Part shown: piece after piece, positions 5,476-7,428 of the stretch | How the letters are laid out: the number at the start of each line of letters is the position of its first letter | Position numbering within the stretch: position 1 is the first letter of the stretch | DNA from: an uncultured Verrucomicrobiota bacterium | Lineage (GTDB): Bacteria; Verrucomicrobiota; Verrucomicrobiae; Opitutales; Opitutaceae | DNA length: 7,428 bases | Assembly: GCA_946481225.1 (NCBI GenBank) | Contig: CAMLNJ010000136.1 | Coordinates: forward strand, 1-7,428 | Direction of reading: 5' to 3' | Made by a program: the position numbers and the translations under genes | Notes under the pieces: generated by a model | The model's database searches: none | What the model was told of the DNA's origin: nothing | Seen by the model: the letters and a program-made list of their open reading frames with translations, nothing else

Positions 5476-7068
5476 TCACACCGCGTCGTGGAAGGGTGCG
5501 TATCTGAAAAGCTCGTCGGCGATCTGGCGATCGCCGCGGCAGCGGGGCATTTTATTTTGTCCTCCCCAAGTGCCGTTGGCGCGCTGCCACTGCTCGAAGA
5601 CGCCGGGCATCACGAGGCGCACGGTGGGGGGCTGGAGGGCGCCGCCCTTGCGCTTCGCCTCGTAGGCGACGTTGAGGCGCTGGAGCTCGGCGTCGAGCAG
5701 AGGCGCGATCACCGGGCCGGTCGGGGTCACGATGCTGCCGGCGCGCAGTTCGATCCACCATTCATGGCCGCCGCGTTTCAGGCTGGTGAGGGAGTTGGCG
5801 AAGAGCGGCGCGACGTGGAAGTTCACCACCTGCCAGCCATGGCGGGAGCACACGGCCGTGAGCGCGTCGGTGAGCTCCTTCTCGATCACGTGTTCGCCGA
5901 AGGCGCTTAGCTGGAGCTTGGTGCGGCCGGCGTAGACGAGGCGGGCGGGCTCGGTGGAGGTAAAGCGGACGATGTCGCCGATCACGTAGCGCGAGAGGCC
6001 GGCCGGCGTGGTCATGATGAGCACGTAGTCGACGCCGGTGCGCACGCCTTCGAGCGGAACGGCGCGCGGGCCCAGGTGGGGGAGGCGGGTTTCGTCGAAC
6101 TCCGCGAAGGGGAGAAATTCATAATGGACGCCGGCGTCCGCCATGAGCCGCAGGCCGGCCTCAGGCTCCGCGTCCTGCGCGGCGATGAAGCCCTCGGACG
6201 CAGGGTAGACCTCGTGGAAATTGACGCCCGGGCCGCAGACGGCGTGGAGCTCTTGGGCGAAGGGGCCGATCGGGATACCGCCGTGGACCAGGCATTCGAG
6301 GCCCGGCCAGATCTCGCGGAGGGTGCGGGCGTTCCTGCCGTGTCGCCGGGCATCCTCCTGGAAAACGGCGGCGGCGAGGATGAGCAGCCAGTTCGGGATG
6401 CCGGACAGCATGCGGATGTCGCGATCCGCGCAGCGGCGCGCGATCGCGGCGATTTTCGACGGCCAGTCGGCGATCTGCGCGATCTCGGCGCCCGGTTCGT
6501 AGAAAAGTTTTTCCGCCCAGAGCGAGAGGTTCAGGGCGCCGATTCCGCTGAGGTCTCCGGCGAAGGCGCGGTGCTCTTTCGCCTCGGCCACGGCCGTGAA
6601 GGTGGTGGCGCCGCTCAGGAAGAGGTGTTTTCCGCGAAGAAACCGCGTGCCCGAGCGGGCGGCGTAATAGAGCAGGGAGTCGCGTCCGCACCTTTGGAAG
6701 TGCCCGAGCAGACTGTCCGTGACCGGCAGGAATTTCGGCCGGCCGGACGCGGTGCCCGAGGTGAGGGTGAAGAAGTTGCAGCGCCCGGGCCAGAGCACGT
6801 CGGCCTCCCCCTGTTTCATGCGATCGACAAAGGGCGCGAAGCCCTCGTAGGCGACGAGCGGCACGCGCTCGCGCCAGGCCTTGTCGCCCATGCCGCGCTC
6901 GATGCCGTGGGCCTTGCCGTAGGTCGTTCCCGAGAGGGCGCGGCGCAGCGCGGCGGCATGGTGTTTTTGCGCGGCGCGCGCCCAGCCCCGGGTCCGCAGG
7001 CGCCGAGCGGTCCGGGCGCTCAGAATGCGCGCTCCGAGGGCGACCAAGGATGAAGGTGGTTGCAGCAT
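5476..7068 (-). CDS. GH3 auxin-responsive-promoter family protein (acyl-adenylate-forming enzyme)
   Basis: 530 residues of the GH3 branch of the ANL adenylating superfamily. Plant members adenylate a carboxylic acid with ATP and join it to an amino acid; bacterial members are mostly uncharacterised, so the acid and acceptor are unknown. The three nucleotide motifs are intact: TLTSGTASGRPK (about 101-112), the phosphate-binding loop; VYPASEG (287-293), the adenine/acyl motif; and YVIGDIVRF (361-369), the hinge-proximal motif with its Asp. The C-terminal domain ends with GGQNKMPR (502-509), a conserved-looking segment in this family. Length suits the family (about 500-600). The frame stays open upstream to a TTG at 7125, but 7068 is the first ATG and directly precedes the first conserved-looking helix. 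There is no signal peptide, so it is cytosolic. It is divergent from the pseudouridine synthase gene and convergent with the membrane-protein gene. Family is near certain, reaction inferred. Confidence 0.93.
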   Translation of the reverse strand: MLQPPSSLVALGARILSARTARRLRTRGWARAAQKHHAAALRRALSGTTYGKAHGIERGMGDKAWRERVPLVAYEGFAPFVDRMKQGEADVLWPGRCNFFTLTSGTASGRPKFLPVTDSLLGHFQRCGRDSLLYYAARSGTRFLRGKHLFLSGATTFTAVAEAKEHRAFAGDLSGIGALNLSLWAEKLFYEPGAEIAQIADWPSKIAAIARRCADRDIRMLSGIPNWLLILAAAVFQEDARRHGRNARTLREIWPGLECLVHGGIPIGPFAQELHAVCGPGVNFHEVYPASEGFIAAQDAEPEAGLRLMADAGVHYEFLPFAEFDETRLPHLGPRAVPLEGVRTGVDYVLIMTTPAGLSRYVIGDIVRFTSTEPARLVYAGRTKLQLSAFGEHVIEKELTDALTAVCSRHGWQVVNFHVAPLFANSLTSLKRGGHEWWIELRAGSIVTPTGPVIAPLLDAELQRLNVAYEAKRKGGALQPPTVRLVMPGVFEQWQRANGTWGGQNKMPRCRGDRQIADELFRYAPFHDAV

Positions 7069-7367
7069 CGGCGCCGACTTGCCAGCCGGTTGGCGCGAGC
7101 AAGGCCGCCGGGGGATGCGTCGCAAGGGAATTCACGAGACCCCCAAGGCTTTGCGGTATTTTAGCCTACGGGAAAAAAGTCTGAAGGGCGGCCAAACATC
7201 GTCGCCATGAAAGACAAACGAAACGCGCCACGCCGGAGCGCCCCCGGCCCGCCCCGTCTCGCGGGCGGAGCGGGCGGCGCTTCGGGATTGGACGCGGCGC
7301 GGCGGATGCGGGAACCTGCGCGACTCGCCACCGTCCGCCCTTTCCGTATTCGTCACGTTTTTCCCTC
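7069..7367. other. 299-bp divergent spacer between GH3 gene and rluA-type gene
   Basis: An AT-richer patch at 7150-7185 contains the best promoter-like sequence in the window. The rest is GC-rich. An open plus-strand frame from ATG 7207 runs off the window end in a different frame from the pseudouridine synthase; it is Arg/Pro/Ala-rich with no recognisable motif and overlaps the better-supported gene, so it is not called. No RNA gene or repeat is seen. Confidence 0.6.
7158..7185 (-). promoter_or_regulatory. Possible sigma-70-type promoter for the GH3 gene
   Basis: On the minus strand, TTCAGA (7185-7180; 4 of 6 to TTGACA) and TAAAAT (7163-7158; 5 of 6 to TATAAT) are separated by 16 bp. Transcription would start near 7150 and leave a leader of about 80 bases before the ATG at 7068, or about 25 before the alternative TTG at 7125. 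The patch is distinctly AT-rich for this genome. The same bases read on the plus strand give TATTTT (7157-7162), so they could also serve the divergent gene. Confidence 0.35.
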
Positions 7368-7428
7368 ATGCTTCCCCCCATTCTTTTCGAGGACGACGCG
7401 CTTATCGCTTTCGACAAGCCGAGCGGCC
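7368..7428 (+). CDS. RluA-family pseudouridine synthase (N-terminal 20 residues only)
   Basis: The window ends after MLPPILFEDDALIAFDKPSG. This is the hallmark opening of RluA-type synthases, in which a short strand reading roughly hydrophobic-hydrophobic-x-E/D-D is followed by aliphatic-aliphatic-x-x-x-KPSG. These enzymes isomerise specific uridines to pseudouridine in rRNA or tRNA. The catalytic HRLDxxTSG motif lies beyond the window, so the subgroup (RluA, RluC, RluD, TruC or similar) cannot be named. The ATG at 7368 is preceded by a T/C tract (GTTTTTCCCTC) and no Shine-Dalgarno. The gene is divergent from the GH3 gene. Confidence 0.82.
   Translation, partial: MLPPILFEDDALIAFDKPSG

Noticed and set aside
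5467..7053. Plus-strand open frames (5467-5910 and 6076-7053) opposite the GH3 gene
   Set aside because: They are antisense shadows of a gene with intact family motifs and show no motif of their own.
7207..7428. Plus-strand frame starting MKDKRNAPRR and open to the window end
   Set aside because: It overlaps the RluA-type start in another frame, is Arg/Pro/Ala-rich and shows no family motif; the overlap with a recognisable gene start argues against it.

Overview
The window is GC-rich, tightly coding bacterial chromosome. It holds five genes that can be called with support (two of them cut or nearly cut by the window edges), one 160-residue membrane protein of unknown function and one repeat-filled intergenic stretch. 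The gene mix is a pectin-backbone lyase, a GH3-superfamily acyl-adenylating enzyme and a kinase-like orphan. Together with start codons that lack Shine-Dalgarno sequences, this suggests a Verrucomicrobiota lineage, possibly Opitutaceae. That placement is inference from gene content and style; no marker gene is present.

Layout. Positions 1-907 (minus) carry the N-terminal 302 residues of a decarboxylating 6-phosphogluconate dehydrogenase (Gnd) with a lineage-type insertion. A 193-bp divergent spacer with two perfect palindromes separates it from 1101-3056 (plus), a secreted rhamnogalacturonan lyase of the PL4 three-domain type. After 72 bp comes 3129-4235 (plus), an uncharacterised 368-residue protein. 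It can be read as a divergent protein-kinase-like fold, because a Lys, Glu, Asp-x4-Asn, Asp-Phe-Asp series appears in the right order.

Positions 4236-4925 are non-coding and unusually structured. They hold a two-hairpin REP-like element, a simple inverted repeat, a roughly 170-bp foldback/MITE-like element with near-identical 23-bp terminal inverted repeats, a second REP-like element, a small GC hairpin and a long stem just upstream of the next gene. Positions 4926-5408 (plus) encode a three-helix membrane protein. It converges on 5476-7068 (minus), a GH3 auxin-responsive-promoter family protein with its ATP/AMP motifs intact. A 299-bp divergent spacer leads to 7368-7428 (plus), the first 20 residues of an RluA-type pseudouridine synthase.

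The genes do not form an obvious single pathway. Gnd and the RluA homologue are housekeeping, the lyase points to a plant-polysaccharide lifestyle, and the others are orphans in this view. The best candidates for undescribed biology are the kinase-like protein and the cluster of hairpin and foldback repeats.
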